Part shown: positions 54,180 to 64,000 of the stretch, piece after piece
Layout: each line of letters starts with the position of its first letter
Position numbering within the stretch: position 1 is the first letter of the stretch
Origin: Pseudoxanthomonas koreensis
GTDB taxonomy: Bacteria > Pseudomonadota > Gammaproteobacteria > Xanthomonadales > Xanthomonadaceae
Length of the DNA: 64,000 nt
NCBI RefSeq assembly: GCF_010093225.1
Contig: NZ_PDWM01000001.1
Location: forward strand, 62,001 to 126,000
Reading direction: 5' to 3'
Made by a program: the position numbers and the translations under genes
The notes under the pieces: model-generated
The model's input: only the letters and a program-made list of their open reading frames with translations
Told to the model about the DNA's origin: nothing
The model's database searches: none

Positions 54180-54713
54180 TTACCAGTTGTCGTCTGCTTT
54201 AGCCTTACCCAGTGTCGCTTGGATTTGCGGCCCGAACGCCACAAGCGCTGCGCTGATCTTCTCGCGGTCCTTCTGGCTGTTGAGAGGACTACCGTCGTTG
54301 GCACGCGAAACTACGCCATTGTGGACAGCGGCTGGCCATACGAGACCGATGTTGGAGAATGTGAGTCTGAACTTTTCGTCCTTCGTCTCAACCTTCATCG
54401 TAAAGCGGACCTTCCAGTCCGGTTTTCCCAAACATTCAAACGCGCTTTTGCAGGGATACGGAATCAGGCCATTGCCGATCAGCGTCCCTTCATCCTTGTT
54501 CTCGTACTCCATTACAGCCTTGGCCGAACGGAAGTTTTCCGCGATCCATACCTTCGCCGAATCGTATATCTGCGCCCTAGTAAAACCTGGAGCCTCAAAC
54601 ACCTGCTCAACCGGTTTATTGATCTCGGCAAGCTGGGCAGGTGTTGCCGCGAAAGCGACCCCAGCCGTAATTGTCACAAGAAACGCGATGGCGCCCGCGA
54701 TCAGATTCTTCAT
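54180..54713 (-). CDS. DUF4468-like secreted protein of lower GC
   Basis: A 177-residue exported protein with a signal peptide (MKNLIAGAIAFLVTITAGVAFA). The mature part (IYDSAKVWIAENFRSAKAVMEYENKDEGTLIGNG...) resembles the DUF4468 fold (TBP-like) by eye, including the conserved region YPCKSAFECLGKPDWKVRFTMKVETKDEKFRLTF. The start at 54713 has GGGGGAA upstream; a longer frame runs into the tRNA. Base composition is visibly lower in GC than the neighbours, which suggests transfer. It lies between the IS element and tRNA-Ser. Function unknown. Confidence 0.8.
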   Translation of the reverse strand: MKNLIAGAIAFLVTITAGVAFAATPAQLAEINKPVEQVFEAPGFTRAQIYDSAKVWIAENFRSAKAVMEYENKDEGTLIGNGLIPYPCKSAFECLGKPDWKVRFTMKVETKDEKFRLTFSNIGLVWPAAVHNGVVSRANDGSPLNSQKDREKISAALVAFGPQIQATLGKAKADDNW

Positions 54714-54820
54714 CGTTCCCCCAGCAAGAATATTTGCGCAAGATCCTGCCCCGTCCTGCGCCATTACAATGGCCCGGTTCTTTCCGTGTTCGACGGATGC
54801 TTGCGATGCGACATGATTTT

Positions 54821-54910
54821 TGGCGGAGAGAGTGGGATTCGAACCCACGGTAGTGTCGCCACTACGCCGGTTTTCAAGACCGGTGCCTTAAACCGCTCGG
54901 CCATCTCTCC
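54821..54910 (-). tRNA. tRNA-Ser(UGA)
   Basis: A 90-nt tRNA read on the minus strand. GGAGAGA (54910 downward) pairs with TCTCTCC before G and an encoded CCA (54823-54821). The anticodon loop CTTGAAA carries UGA, and the long variable arm (GCGTAGTGGCGACACTAC) confirms the Ser class. The T-arm GGTTCGAATCCC is intact. Confidence 0.97.
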
Positions 54911-54988
54911 GTAGGGTGTCGCCGCGCCACGATCCGCGAACCGTCGCCGTCCGTGCGGTGGCGATTGTCGCACGCGCGGCGATCGCAA

Positions 54989-55969
54989 TCAGCCGGATGC
55001 GGCGACGTCGCCTGCCCCGTCGCTGGCGCCCGGCTTGCGCCCGCAGTTGCCGCAGTCCAGACGCGAGGCCTCGATCTGCTGCGGCAGGTGCTCGGCGAGG
55101 AAGTCGATGAACACCCGCACCGCCGGCAGGAGGCCGCGGCGCGAAGCGAACACGGCGTGGCAGATGCCCTGCGGCAACGACCACTCCGGCAACACCACCT
55201 CCAGTTCGCCGCGGCGCACCGCGTCGGCGCACACCGTCTCCGGCAGCAGGGTGATGCCGAAACCGTCCCTGACCATGGACTGCAGCAACGGGAAATCGAA
55301 GCCCGCCAGGCGCGGCTGCAGATCGACGCGGCGCACCTCGCCGTCCGGGCCGTGCAGTTCCCAGCGCTGGTGCGCCTCGTCCTCGTGGATGCTGAGGGTC
55401 AGGTGCGAGGCCAGGTCGGCCGGATCCTTCGGCCGGCCGGCGCGGTCCAGGTATTTCGGGCTGGCCACCAGCAGTTCCTGGATCTGGCCGAAGCTGCGCA
55501 TCACCAGGCTGCCGTCGTCGTCCAGCCGCGCACGCACGCGCAGGGCCACGTCGAAGCCTTCGTTGATCAGGTCCACGCGGCGGTTGCCGACGTGCAGCTG
55601 CAGGCGCACCTTCGGGTACTGGTCGAGGAACTTCGGCAACAGCCTGGGCAACTGCTGCTGCGCCAGCGCCACCGGGACGCTGACCCGGACCACGCCACGC
55701 GGCTCGGCGCTGAGCCGGTCCACCACCTCGCGCGCGGCCTGGGCCTCGGTGAGCATGGTCTGGGCGTGGCGGTAGACGCTCATGCCCACGTCGGTGACCG
55801 CGAAGCGGCGCGTCGAGCGCTGCAGCAGGCGCACGCCCATGTCGGTCTCCAGCTGGCTGATGCGCCGGCTCAGCCGCGACTTGGGGATGCCCAGCGCGCG
55901 CTCGGCCGCAGCGAAACCGCCGTGTTCGACCACCATGGCGAAGTAGTAGAGGTCGTTCAGGTCCTGCAT
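54989..55969 (-). CDS. LysR family transcriptional regulator
   Basis: A 326-residue LysR regulator. The winged helix-turn-helix (FAAAERALGIPKSRLSRRISQLET) is near residue 20-45, and the substrate-binding domain follows. It starts 117 bp from the divergent azoreductase gene, the standard layout for an LTTR and its target. Near relatives (e.g. those next to azoR or quinone genes) respond to electrophiles. The C-terminal tail has two Cys (LDCGNCGR). Confidence 0.92.
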   Translation of the reverse strand: MQDLNDLYYFAMVVEHGGFAAAERALGIPKSRLSRRISQLETDMGVRLLQRSTRRFAVTDVGMSVYRHAQTMLTEAQAAREVVDRLSAEPRGVVRVSVPVALAQQQLPRLLPKFLDQYPKVRLQLHVGNRRVDLINEGFDVALRVRARLDDDGSLVMRSFGQIQELLVASPKYLDRAGRPKDPADLASHLTLSIHEDEAHQRWELHGPDGEVRRVDLQPRLAGFDFPLLQSMVRDGFGITLLPETVCADAVRRGELEVVLPEWSLPQGICHAVFASRRGLLPAVRVFIDFLAEHLPQQIEASRLDCGNCGRKPGASDGAGDVAASG

Positions 55970-55992
55970 GGCGATATTTCCATATTCGGAAC

Positions 55993-56014
55993 AGATGGTG
56001 ACATATAACCATCT
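55993..56014. promoter_or_regulatory. Candidate LysR operator between LysR gene and azoR
   Basis: Arms AGATGGT (55993-55999) and ACCATCT (56008-56014) form a perfect inverted repeat with an 8-bp spacer. It lies in the 117-bp divergent region, close to the LysR start, as LTTR sites do. The binding is inferred. Confidence 0.45.
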
Positions 56015-56086
56015 TTATCCCATAAACGCAACGACGGATAGTGTGCCGGTCGCGGCCCCGCCGCCCTCGCAAACAAGGACACCCGC

Positions 56087-56668
56087 ATGAAGCTGCTGCA
56101 TATCGATTCCAGCGCCCTGGGCCCGAACTCCGTCACCCGTGAACTGGGAGCGGCCATCGTCGCACAGTGCCTGGCGCAGCAGGACGGGCTCGTGGAGTAC
56201 CGCGACCTGGACCAGGAGCCGGTGCCGCACCTGACCGGCGCCAGCCTGGCCAAGGCCGACCCGGGAGAAGCCGAGGCGGCCGAACGCATCCTCCAGCAGT
56301 TCCTCGACGCCGACGTCGTGGTGGTCGGCGCGCCGATGTACAACTTCGGCATCCCGTCCACGCTCAAGGCGTGGATCGACCGCATCGCCGTGGCCGGGCG
56401 CACCTTCCGCTACACCGCCGAGGGCCCGGAGGGACTGGCCGGACCGAAGAAGGTGATCGTCGCCAGCGCCCGCGGCAGCGTGCACGGCGTGGCTACGGAC
56501 TTCCAGGAGCCGTACCTGCGCCAGGTGTTCGCCTTCCTCGGCATCGACGACGTCGAGTTCGTGCGCGCCGAGGGCGTCGGCCTGTCGCCGCAGCACCGTG
56601 CCGAGGCGATCGCCGCAGCGCATGCCGGCATCGCGGCGCAGGATGCGGCGCAGCGCCAGGCGGCCTGA
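56087..56668 (+). CDS. azoR: FMN-dependent NADH:quinone/azo oxidoreductase
   Basis: A 193-residue flavodoxin-fold enzyme of the AzoR group, which reduces quinones and azo compounds with NADH. The phosphate loop SSALGPNSVTREL at residue 7 and APMYNFGIPSTLKAWIDRI are typical. GGAC-type bases lie before the ATG, and the gene is divergent from a LysR gene. It probably protects against thiol-reactive quinones. Confidence 0.94.
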   Translation: MKLLHIDSSALGPNSVTRELGAAIVAQCLAQQDGLVEYRDLDQEPVPHLTGASLAKADPGEAEAAERILQQFLDADVVVVGAPMYNFGIPSTLKAWIDRIAVAGRTFRYTAEGPEGLAGPKKVIVASARGSVHGVATDFQEPYLRQVFAFLGIDDVEFVRAEGVGLSPQHRAEAIAAAHAGIAAQDAAQRQAA

Positions 56669-56683
56669 GGCGCGACCCCGCAT

Positions 56684-56736
56684 CCGTAGAGCGGGGCTTG
56701 CCCCGCTCTACGGTGAAGCCCGAAGCCCGGGCTTCA
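56684..56736. repeat. GTAG palindrome pair between azoR and serS
   Basis: Stem 1: CCGTAGAGCGGGGC / GCCCCGCTCTACGG (56684-56713, 14 bp, TT loop). Stem 2: TGAAGCCCG / CGGGCTTCA (56714-56736). The first is a perfect GTAG-type repeat and holds the 16-base core at 56691-56706. They fill the gap of the convergent genes azoR and serS and may act as terminator. Confidence 0.85.
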
Positions 56737-56749
56737 ACGCGCGCCGCCG

Positions 56750-58057
<1,308 letters not shown>

Positions 58058-58139
58058 TTATCGCCAATCGCGGCGGCCAGCGCCCGCCGGCGCGCCGGTG
58101 CCTGTGCCAGAATCGGCGCAACGTCGCCCCGAACCCGCC

Positions 58140-58775
58140 ATGGCAACACGTCCGCACACCGCCCTGCCCCACATCCCCAGCGGCCGCTGGACGATCGTCG
58201 GAGCCGCCTTCCTGCTGGGGCTGCTGCTGTTCGCCATGGTCTGGCTGGCCGGACGCCGCGACCAGGCGGTGCCCGCGGGCCCGACGCAACTGGTGGCAGC
58301 GCCGGAGGCATTCGAACCCCGGCCGCGGCCGATGGCCGCCGGTGACGCGGCCACGCCACTGCCGGCACCGGAAGGGGAAGAGGCGCCACGCCTGGTCGAG
58401 GAGGCTCCGCCGCCACCGGCACCGGCGCCGCCACCGGTGGAATCGGCACCGCTGCCCCCGAACATCGAACACGCCGCGACCGCGGGCGGCCCCGCTACGC
58501 AGGCGCCGGCGCCGCTGGCCGACCAGTCGCCCTCGCCACGCTACCCGCCCGAGGCGATGCGACGCGGCGATGCCGGCACCGTGGTGCTGCTGGTCGCGGT
58601 CGATCCGGAGGGCCGGCCGGTGTCGATCGACGTCACCCGGCGCAGCGGCTCGCGTGAGCTCGATCGCGCCGCGGTGGAGGCGGTGTCGCGCTGGCGCTTC
58701 GAACCGGCGCGCGACGCCGCCGGCAACCCGGTGGCCGGGAACCTGTCGGTGCCGATCGATTTCAAGCTGCGGTAG
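58140..58775 (+). CDS. TonB-like energy transducer protein
   Basis: A 211-residue protein of TonB layout: a short basic N-terminus, one membrane helix (WTIVGAAFLLGLLLFAMVWLA, about 20-40), a Pro/Ala/Glu spacer (about 55-125), then a TonB C-terminal domain (about 130-211: SPSPRYPPEAMRRGDAGTVVLLVAVD, VSRWRFEPARD). It could power TonB-dependent receptors or be an accessory form. ExbB/ExbD genes are not nearby. The ATG at 58140 is in frame with the domain and no strong ribosome site is visible. Confidence 0.85.
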   Translation: MATRPHTALPHIPSGRWTIVGAAFLLGLLLFAMVWLAGRRDQAVPAGPTQLVAAPEAFEPRPRPMAAGDAATPLPAPEGEEAPRLVEEAPPPPAPAPPPVESAPLPPNIEHAATAGGPATQAPAPLADQSPSPRYPPEAMRRGDAGTVVLLVAVDPEGRPVSIDVTRRSGSRELDRAAVEAVSRWRFEPARDAAGNPVAGNLSVPIDFKLR

Positions 58776-58785
58776 CCGCGCCACC

Positions 58786-58817
58786 GCGCTCAGGCGCTCA
58801 GGCGCTCAGGCGCGCAG
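58786..58817. repeat. 8-bp tandem repeat at the end of aroA
   Basis: Three perfect units of GCGCTCAG (58786-58809) and a fourth with one change (58810-58817). It covers the end of aroA and its TGA stop. Each unit carries TGA on the minus strand, so slippage would alter the last residues only a little. Confidence 0.7.
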
Positions 58818-60110
58818 GCCGAAGCCGCAGCCCTGCGCCAGCCGGTCGAAGCCGGGGAACGAGGGGGCCACGTTGGCCACGTCCTCGATCCGCACCTCGC
58901 CCGAAGCGCGCTGGGCGGCCACCGCGAACGCCATGGCGATGCGATGGTCGCCGTGGCTCTGGATGGTGCCGCCGCCGAGCGCGCCCGGCTGCACGGTCGC
59001 CCCGTCCGCGGTCTCGTCCACGCGCAGGCCCAGGGTGCGCAGGCCGGTGGCCATCGCCGCCAGCCGGTCCGACTCCTTGACCCGCAGTTCGGCCGCGCCG
59101 GTCACCCGGGTCGGTCCTTCGGCGCAGGCCGCAGCGACGAACAGCGCCGGGAACTCGTCGATCATGTCCGGGACGAGTTCTTCGGGCACGGCGATGCCAT
59201 GCAGCCGCGCATGCCGCACCACCAGGTCGGCCACCGGCTCGCCGCCGTGGGTGGCGTGGTTTTCCTCGGTGATGTCCGCGCCCATCAGGCGCAGCGCCTG
59301 CAGCAGTCCGGTGCGGCGCGGATTGAGGCCCACCGCGCGCAGGCGCAGCTGCGAGCCGGGGACGATGCTGCCGGCGACCAGGAAGAACGCCGCGGAGGAG
59401 AAGTCCGCCGGCACCGCGATATCGGTCGCCCGCAGCCGCTGCCCGCCGCGCAGGCGCGCGTGGCCGGGCGAGAAATCGATCTGCACGCCGAACGCCGAGA
59501 GCATGCGCTCGGTGTAGTCGCGGGTCGGATGCGGCTCGGCGATCGCGGTTTCGCCCTTCGCGTACAGGCCGGCCAGCAGCAGCGCCGACTTCACCTGCGC
59601 GCTGGCCACCGGCAGCGTGTATTCGATGCCCTGCAGCGCCTGCCCGCCATGGATCCGCAGCGGCGGGGTGCCGTCCTCGCCGGTGTCGATCCTGGCGCCC
59701 ATCAGCGCCAGCGGCGTGGTGACCCTGCGCATCGGCCGCTTGCTCAGCGACTCGTCGCCCACCAGCACGCTGTCGAACGGCTGCGCCGCGAGCAGGCCCG
59801 CCAGCAGGCGCATGCCGGTGCCGGCGTTGCCGCAGTCCAGCGGCCCGTCCGCGCCCTTCAGCCCGTCCACGCCCACGCCGTGCACGATCCGCCGCGACGG
59901 CGACGGCGTCTCGATCCGCACGCCCATCCGCGAGAAGATCGCCGCGGTGGCGCGCGTGTCCTCGCCCTCGAGGAAGCCGTCGATGGTGGACACGCCGTCG
60001 GCCAGCGCGGCGAACATCACCGAGCGGTGCGAAACCGACTTGTCCCCCGGGATCTCCAGCGTGCCGCGCAGCGGCTGCCCGGCGGTCGCGATCCAGTGCG
60101 GCACCGTCAT
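58806..60110 (-). CDS. aroA: 3-phosphoshikimate 1-carboxyvinyltransferase (EPSP synthase)
   Basis: A 434-residue enzyme that adds enolpyruvate to shikimate-3-phosphate. GDKSVSHRSVMFAALADG near residue 22, GNAGTGMRLLAGLLA near 95 and VKESDRLAAMATGLR in the C-terminal half are intact. The ATG overlaps the pheA stop by 4 bp. It is the last gene of serC-pheA-aroA. An 8-bp tandem repeat covers its 3' end. Confidence 0.97.
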   Translation of the reverse strand: MTVPHWIATAGQPLRGTLEIPGDKSVSHRSVMFAALADGVSTIDGFLEGEDTRATAAIFSRMGVRIETPSPSRRIVHGVGVDGLKGADGPLDCGNAGTGMRLLAGLLAAQPFDSVLVGDESLSKRPMRRVTTPLALMGARIDTGEDGTPPLRIHGGQALQGIEYTLPVASAQVKSALLLAGLYAKGETAIAEPHPTRDYTERMLSAFGVQIDFSPGHARLRGGQRLRATDIAVPADFSSAAFFLVAGSIVPGSQLRLRAVGLNPRRTGLLQALRLMGADITEENHATHGGEPVADLVVRHARLHGIAVPEELVPDMIDEFPALFVAAACAEGPTRVTGAAELRVKESDRLAAMATGLRTLGLRVDETADGATVQPGALGGGTIQSHGDHRIAMAFAVAAQRASGEVRIEDVANVAPSFPGFDRLAQGCGFGLRA

Positions 60111-61288
60111 GGCACCGCCACCGGGTACGAACCCAGCACCTTGACCTGGGCCACGTGCTTCTCAAGCTCCGCCAGCGCCTGCTTCATCGCCTGGTCCTCG
60201 ACATGCCCGGCCAGGTCGATGAAGAACGCGTATTCCCACTTGGCGTTGTGCGAGGGACGCGACTCGATCCGGTTCATGCTGATCCCGTGCCGCGCGAACG
60301 GGCTGAGCACGTCGAACAGCGCGCCCGGCTTGTCGTGGATGAACACCAGCACCGAGGTGCGGTCGTGCCCGGACGGCGGGAAGATCTGCCGCCCGATCAC
60401 CAGGAAGCGGGTGGTGTTGTCCTTGTCGTCCTGGATCGGGCGCATGATGACCTTCTTCAGGCCGTACACGTGCGCCGCGCTCTCGCCGGCGATGGCCGCC
60501 GCATCGTCCGAGCCGCGCGCACGTCGCGCGCCTTCGGCATTGCTCGACACCGGCACCTTCTCCGCCTTGGGCAGGTTGGCGCGCAGCCAGCCGGCGGTCT
60601 GGGCGAAGGCCTGCGGGTGGGCGTAGATGCGCTCGATGTCCTCGATCCGGCCGCTGCGCGAGAGCAGGTACTGGTGGACCATCAGCTCCACTTCGCCGCA
60701 GATCTTCAGCCGGGAGGTCAGGAACATGTCCAGGGTCACCTGGATCGTGCCCTGCCCCGAGTTCTCCACCGGCACCACGCCGAAATCGGCGTTGCCCGCC
60801 TCCACTTCCTGGAATACTTCCTCGATGCTGCCCAGCGGCAGGCCGTGCGCCGAGCGACCGAAGTGCTTGAGCACCGCCTGCTGGCTGAAGGTGCCTTCCG
60901 GGCCGAGGTAGCCGATCTTCAGCGGCTCCTGCTGCGCCAGGCAGGCCGACATGATTTCGCGGAACACATGCACCAGGACTTCGTCGCTCAGCGGCCCCTC
61001 GTTGCGGTCCACGACCATGCGCAGCACCTGCGCCTCGCGCTCGGGACGGTAGTAGTCCACCGCCGCGGCGAGCTTGCCCTTGGCCTTGCCGACCTGCAGG
61101 GCGAAGCCGGCGCGCTGCGCGATCAGCTCCTGGATCTGGCGGTCGATGCCGTCGATCCGGGCGCGCACGTCGGCCAGCGCCGGCTGCGCGGCGGCGGGCG
61201 CTGCCTTGCCGGCCTGCGCGCCCTTGCCTGCGGCCGGCGTCGCCTTCTTCTTCGCCGGCTTGCCGGCAGGCTTCTTCGTTGCTGCCAT
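60107..61288 (-). CDS. pheA: Chorismate mutase / prephenate dehydratase
   Basis: A 393-residue P-protein that makes phenylpyruvate. A Lys/Ala-rich N-terminal extension (about 1-37, PAGKPAKKKATPAAGKGAQ) precedes the AroQ mutase (LADVRARIDGIDRQIQELI), the dehydratase (KIGYLGPEGTFSQQAVLKHFG, NSGQGTIQVTLD) and the ACT domain (GISMNRIESRPSHNAKWEY) for Phe feedback. The extension is unusual and of unknown use. It is 25 bp after serC and overlaps aroA. Confidence 0.97.
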   Translation of the reverse strand: MAATKKPAGKPAKKKATPAAGKGAQAGKAAPAAAQPALADVRARIDGIDRQIQELIAQRAGFALQVGKAKGKLAAAVDYYRPEREAQVLRMVVDRNEGPLSDEVLVHVFREIMSACLAQQEPLKIGYLGPEGTFSQQAVLKHFGRSAHGLPLGSIEEVFQEVEAGNADFGVVPVENSGQGTIQVTLDMFLTSRLKICGEVELMVHQYLLSRSGRIEDIERIYAHPQAFAQTAGWLRANLPKAEKVPVSSNAEGARRARGSDDAAAIAGESAAHVYGLKKVIMRPIQDDKDNTTRFLVIGRQIFPPSGHDRTSVLVFIHDKPGALFDVLSPFARHGISMNRIESRPSHNAKWEYAFFIDLAGHVEDQAMKQALAELEKHVAQVKVLGSYPVAVP

Positions 61289-61313
61289 GTGGATTTTCCG
61301 TGGTCCCTGGCGG

Positions 61314-62399
61314 TCAGCCGTGCCGCTGCTGGAAGTCGCGCATGAAATCCACCAGCGCCTGCGCCCCGGCCACCGGCATGGCGTTGTACAGCGACGCGCG
61401 CAGGCCGCCGGTGGCCTTGTGGCCCTTCAGCGCCAGCAGCCCGGCGGCGGTCGATTCGGCGACGAAGCGCGCGGTGAGCACCTCGTCGGCAAGGAAGAAC
61501 GGCACGTTCATCCGCGAACGCACCGCCGGCGCGACCGGGTTGCGGTAGAAGCCGCCGGAACCGTCGATCGCGGCATACACCAGCGCCGCCTTGGCCGCGT
61601 TGCGGCGGGCGAACTCCTCGACCCCGCCCTCGTCCAGCATCCACTTCACGGTCAGGCCGAGCATGTACCAGTTCCAGGTCGGCGGCGTGTTGAGCATGGA
61701 GTCGCGCGCCGCGTGCGAGGCGTAGGTGAAGATGTCCGCGCGCGGCTGGCCGGCGCGCCCGAGCAGTTCGCGGCGCACGATCACCACCGAAATCCCGACC
61801 GGCCCCAGGTTCTTCTGCGCGCCGGCGTAGATGAGTCCGTACCGGGACACGTCCAGCGGCCCGGAAGCGATCGATGAACTGAAATCGGCGAACAGCGGCA
61901 CCGCGCCGACATCCGGGGTGTCGCGGAATTCGACCCCGTGGATGGTCTCGTTGGCGGTGATGTGGACGTAGGCCGAATCGGCGCCCAGCGACCAGCCCGC
62001 GCGCGGCGGGATGTCGCTGAAGCCGCCAGGTCCGGCGTCGGCGGCCAGGTGCACGTCCGCGTACGGCGTGGCCTGGCGGATCGCGGTCTTGCCCCAGTGC
62101 CCGGTGAGCACGTAGTCCACCCGCTGCCCGGGCGCGGCGAAATTCAGCGGCAGCAGCGCCTGCTGGGTGGTGGCGCCACCGGCCACGAACAGCACCGCGT
62201 AGTCGTCGGGAATCGACAGCAGGGTGCGCAGGTCGGCTTCGGCCTGCGCGGCCACGGCGATGAACTCGGCGCTGCGGTGGCTCAGTTCGACGACCGAAGC
62301 GCCTACCCCGTTCCAGTCCAGCATCCCGGCCTGCGCCTCGCGCAACACCGCTTCCGGCAATGTCGCGGGGCCGGCACTGAAGTTGAAGGCGCGTGTCAT
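61314..62399 (-). CDS. serC: Phosphoserine aminotransferase
   Basis: A 361-residue class V PLP aminotransferase for serine and vitamin B6 synthesis. [18 protein letters not shown] opens the protein; the PLP lysine lies in [22 protein letters not shown] and [11 protein letters not shown] are intact. The start ATG at 62399 is divergent from msrP; the longer open frame upstream is a shadow. The order serC-pheA-aroA is common in Gammaproteobacteria. Confidence 0.97.
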   Translation of the reverse strand: MTRAFNFSAGPATLPEAVLREAQAGMLDWNGVGASVVELSHRSAEFIAVAAQAEADLRTLLSIPDDYAVLFVAGGATTQQALLPLNFAAPGQRVDYVLTGHWGKTAIRQATPYADVHLAADAGPGGFSDIPPRAGWSLGADSAYVHITANETIHGVEFRDTPDVGAVPLFADFSSSIASGPLDVSRYGLIYAGAQKNLGPVGISVVIVRRELLGRAGQPRADIFTYASHAARDSMLNTPPTWNWYMLGLTVKWMLDEGGVEEFARRNAAKAALVYAAIDGSGGFYRNPVAPAVRSRMNVPFFLADEVLTARFVAESTAAGLLALKGHKATGGLRASLYNAMPVAGAQALVDFMRDFQQRHG

Positions 62400-62549
62400 G
62401 AACCACCCGTCACGAAAGGTCCCGTAGTATGCCGCAGTGCAGCGGTTGCGGGCGCAACCAAGCCACCCCGCGCGCCCTGCTGCACAGGCCGGGAATCCTG
62501 CCGCCGCCGCGCGGTTCCCGGCACCTTCCCTCGACCCGGGAGCCATGCG

Positions 62550-63518
62550 ATGCGGATGCCACGCCTGCCCAGGATCCGGTCCAGCGAAATCACTACCGAA
62601 GCCGTGTACCGCGACCGCCGGCGGCTGCTTGCCGCGCTCGCCGCCAGCCCGCTGCTCGGCGGCCTGTCGGCCTGCGCCGGAGCGGAGCCGCCACCGCCGC
62701 CGAGGACCACGACCAGCGCGGCCGATGCGAAGGCCGGCTTCAGCACCGGCGAGGAACAGACCCGCTACGAGGACGTCACCGGCTACAACAACTTCTACGA
62801 GTTCGGCACCGGCAAGGCCGATCCCTCGCGCGCGGCGAAGACCCTGCGCACCTCCCCCTGGTCGGTGGTGGTGGATGGCGAATGCGCGAAACCGGGCACG
62901 CTCGGCCTCGAGGACCTGCTGCGCGGCCTGGCGCCGCAGGAGCGGATCTACCGCCTGCGCTGCGTGGAAGGCTGGTCGATGGTGATTCCCTGGCAGGGCG
63001 TGCCGCTGGCCGATGTGCTCCGCCGCTTCCAGCCGGGCTCGAAGGCGAAGTACGTCGCCTTCACCACCCTGGCCGATCCGCGGCAGATGCCCGGCATCCG
63101 CTACCGCTCGATCGACTGGCCCTACCGCGAGGGCCTGCGCATCGACGAGGCCATGCACCCGCTGACCCTGCTGGCCACCGGCCTCTACGGCAAGCCGCTG
63201 CCGCAGCAGAACGGCGCGCCGCTGCGGCTGGTGGTGCCGTGGAAGTACGGCTTCAAGTCGATCAAGTCGATCGTCGCGATCCGCTTCACCGAACGGATGC
63301 CGGAGACCGCGTGGCACGCGTTGCAGCCTTCGGAGTACGGGTTCTTCTCCAACGTCAATCCGGCCGTGGACCATCCGCGCTGGAGCCAGAAGACCGAACG
63401 GCGCATCGCCGGCAGCAGCCGGTTGTTCGCCGAGCGCATCCCGACCCTGCCGTTCAACGGTTACGCCGACCAGGTGGCGTCGATGTATGCGGGGATGGAC
63501 CTGCGCAAGTGGTACTGA
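62550..63518 (+). CDS. msrP: Periplasmic methionine sulfoxide reductase catalytic subunit MsrP
   Basis: A 322-residue molybdopterin enzyme that repairs oxidised methionines in the periplasm. A twin-arginine signal ([20 protein letters not shown]) is near residue 22-40, and the Mo-binding Cys lies in [14 protein letters not shown]. The start at 62550 has GGGAG 7 bp upstream; it lies in the divergent region with serC. MsrQ follows, as in E. coli. Confidence 0.95.
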   Translation: MRMPRLPRIRSSEITTEAVYRDRRRLLAALAASPLLGGLSACAGAEPPPPPRTTTSAADAKAGFSTGEEQTRYEDVTGYNNFYEFGTGKADPSRAAKTLRTSPWSVVVDGECAKPGTLGLEDLLRGLAPQERIYRLRCVEGWSMVIPWQGVPLADVLRRFQPGSKAKYVAFTTLADPRQMPGIRYRSIDWPYREGLRIDEAMHPLTLLATGLYGKPLPQQNGAPLRLVVPWKYGFKSIKSIVAIRFTERMPETAWHALQPSEYGFFSNVNPAVDHPRWSQKTERRIAGSSRLFAERIPTLPFNGYADQVASMYAGMDLRKWY

Positions 63519-63533
63519 GCGGGGGCACGGAGC

Positions 63534-63555
63534 AGCCGGGCGGGCCCGGCTCTAC
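63534..63555. repeat. Degenerate GTAG-type palindrome after msrP
   Basis: Arms AGCCGGGC (63534-63541) and GCCCGGCT (63544-63551) followed by CTAC. The 5' GTAG is degraded. It lies between msrP and the chosen msrQ start. Confidence 0.55.
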
Positions 63556-63562
63556 GGGGGGC

Positions 63563-64000
63563 GTGGGCCGGCGTCGCGCGCTGCCCAGATCGCCGGCGCT
63601 CGTCTGGAGCAAGGCCGTGGTGCACGCCGCGGCGCTGGCGCCGGCGGCATGGCTCGCCTGGCAGGTACTGGAGGTGTGGCGCACCGGCAACGATGCGCTC
63701 GGCGCCGACCCGGTGGCCGAAATCGAGCACCGCACCGGATTGTGGGCGCTGCGCCTGCTGCTGCTCACCCTGGCGATCAGCCCGCTGCGCCAGCTCACCG
63801 GCCAGGCAGTGCTGCTGCGCTTCCGGCGCATGCTCGGCCTGTATGCGTTCTTCTACGCCTGCCTGCACCTGGCCGCGTACCTGGTGCTGGACTTGGGCGG
63901 CTACTGGGCGCAGGTGTTCGAGGAGATCGCCAAGCGCCCGTACATCACCGTCGGCTTCGCCGCCTGGCTGCTGCTGGTGCCGCTGGCGCTGACGTCGACC
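63563..64000 (+). CDS. msrQ: Heme-binding membrane subunit MsrQ (partial)
   Basis: The N-terminal 146 codons of a b-type cytochrome membrane protein that passes electrons to MsrP; it runs off the window. Hydrophobic segments are seen (LVWSKAVVHAAALAPAAWLA, LLLLTLAISPLRQL, LYAFFYACLHLAAYLVLDL), and His in VVHA and CLHL are heme-ligand candidates. The GTG at 63563 gives MGRRRALPRSPALV, which suits the family; the in-frame GTG at 63509 would overlap msrP and make the repeat coding. No strong ribosome site separates the two. Confidence 0.85.
   Translation, partial: MGRRRALPRSPALVWSKAVVHAAALAPAAWLAWQVLEVWRTGNDALGADPVAEIEHRTGLWALRLLLLTLAISPLRQLTGQAVLLRFRRMLGLYAFFYACLHLAAYLVLDLGGYWAQVFEEIAKRPYITVGFAAWLLLVPLALTST

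Overview
The window is high-GC DNA of a gammaproteobacterium, most likely family Lysobacteraceae (Xanthomonadaceae; a Lysobacter-, Luteimonas- or Stenotrophomonas-like genome). The reasons are the rpf cell-cell signalling neighbourhood (aconitase, rpfB, rpfC, rpfG, lysS, prfB), the tmRNA tag ANDDNYALAA, a 'transmembrane repetitive protein' beside prfB, intergenic palindromes of the GTAG type, and a kynurenine pathway cluster. It is chromosomal and rich in housekeeping genes.

Layout. 1-6.6 kb (minus): a tightly packed set of seven genes (quinone oxidoreductase, TauD-type dioxygenase, beta-keto acid cleavage enzyme, MFS transporter, CPWC thioredoxin-fold protein, YeiH exporter, small hydrolase), divergent from an AraC-type regulator at 6.7 kb. 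This looks like an uncharacterised catabolic operon. 7.9-15.2 kb (minus): ssrA (tmRNA), MgtC-like protein, OmpA-type lipoprotein, dnaB, rplI-rpsR-rpsF, a DUF885 hydrolase and an IscA-type carrier. 15.4-23.7 kb (plus): asnS, two small unknowns, carbonic anhydrase, the kynurenine genes (3-hydroxyanthranilate dioxygenase, kynU, kmo), exonuclease I and a DUF2461 protein. 23.8-26.4 kb: an 886-residue protein that appears to join a muramidase, a papain-type protease and a serine hydrolase. It faces an L,D-transpeptidase and an Lpp-like lipoprotein gene.

27.8-42.8 kb: acnB, a VapBC-like pair, acnA, a small lipoprotein, then rpfB converging on rpfC-rpfG, followed by lysS and prfB (with its programmed +1 frameshift). 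rpfF, the DSF synthase gene found between rpfB and rpfC in Xanthomonas, is absent; only 45 bp separate the two genes, although RpfC keeps the N-terminal sensor residues and RpfG looks complete. 42.8-51.6 kb: the repetitive membrane protein, nfuA, phhB, a TonB-box-like lipoprotein, zupT, rluC and rne. 51.7-54.9 kb: a GacA-like regulator, a recent IS3-family insertion (4-bp target duplication) inside a palindromic repeat, a DUF4468-like gene of lower GC, and tRNA-Ser(UGA). 55-64 kb: LysR/azoR pair, serS, a TonB-like protein, serC-pheA-aroA (minus), and msrP-msrQ (msrQ cut by the window end).

No CRISPR array, prophage or rRNA operon was seen. Product names come from recognising motifs and family sequences by eye; no database search was run.
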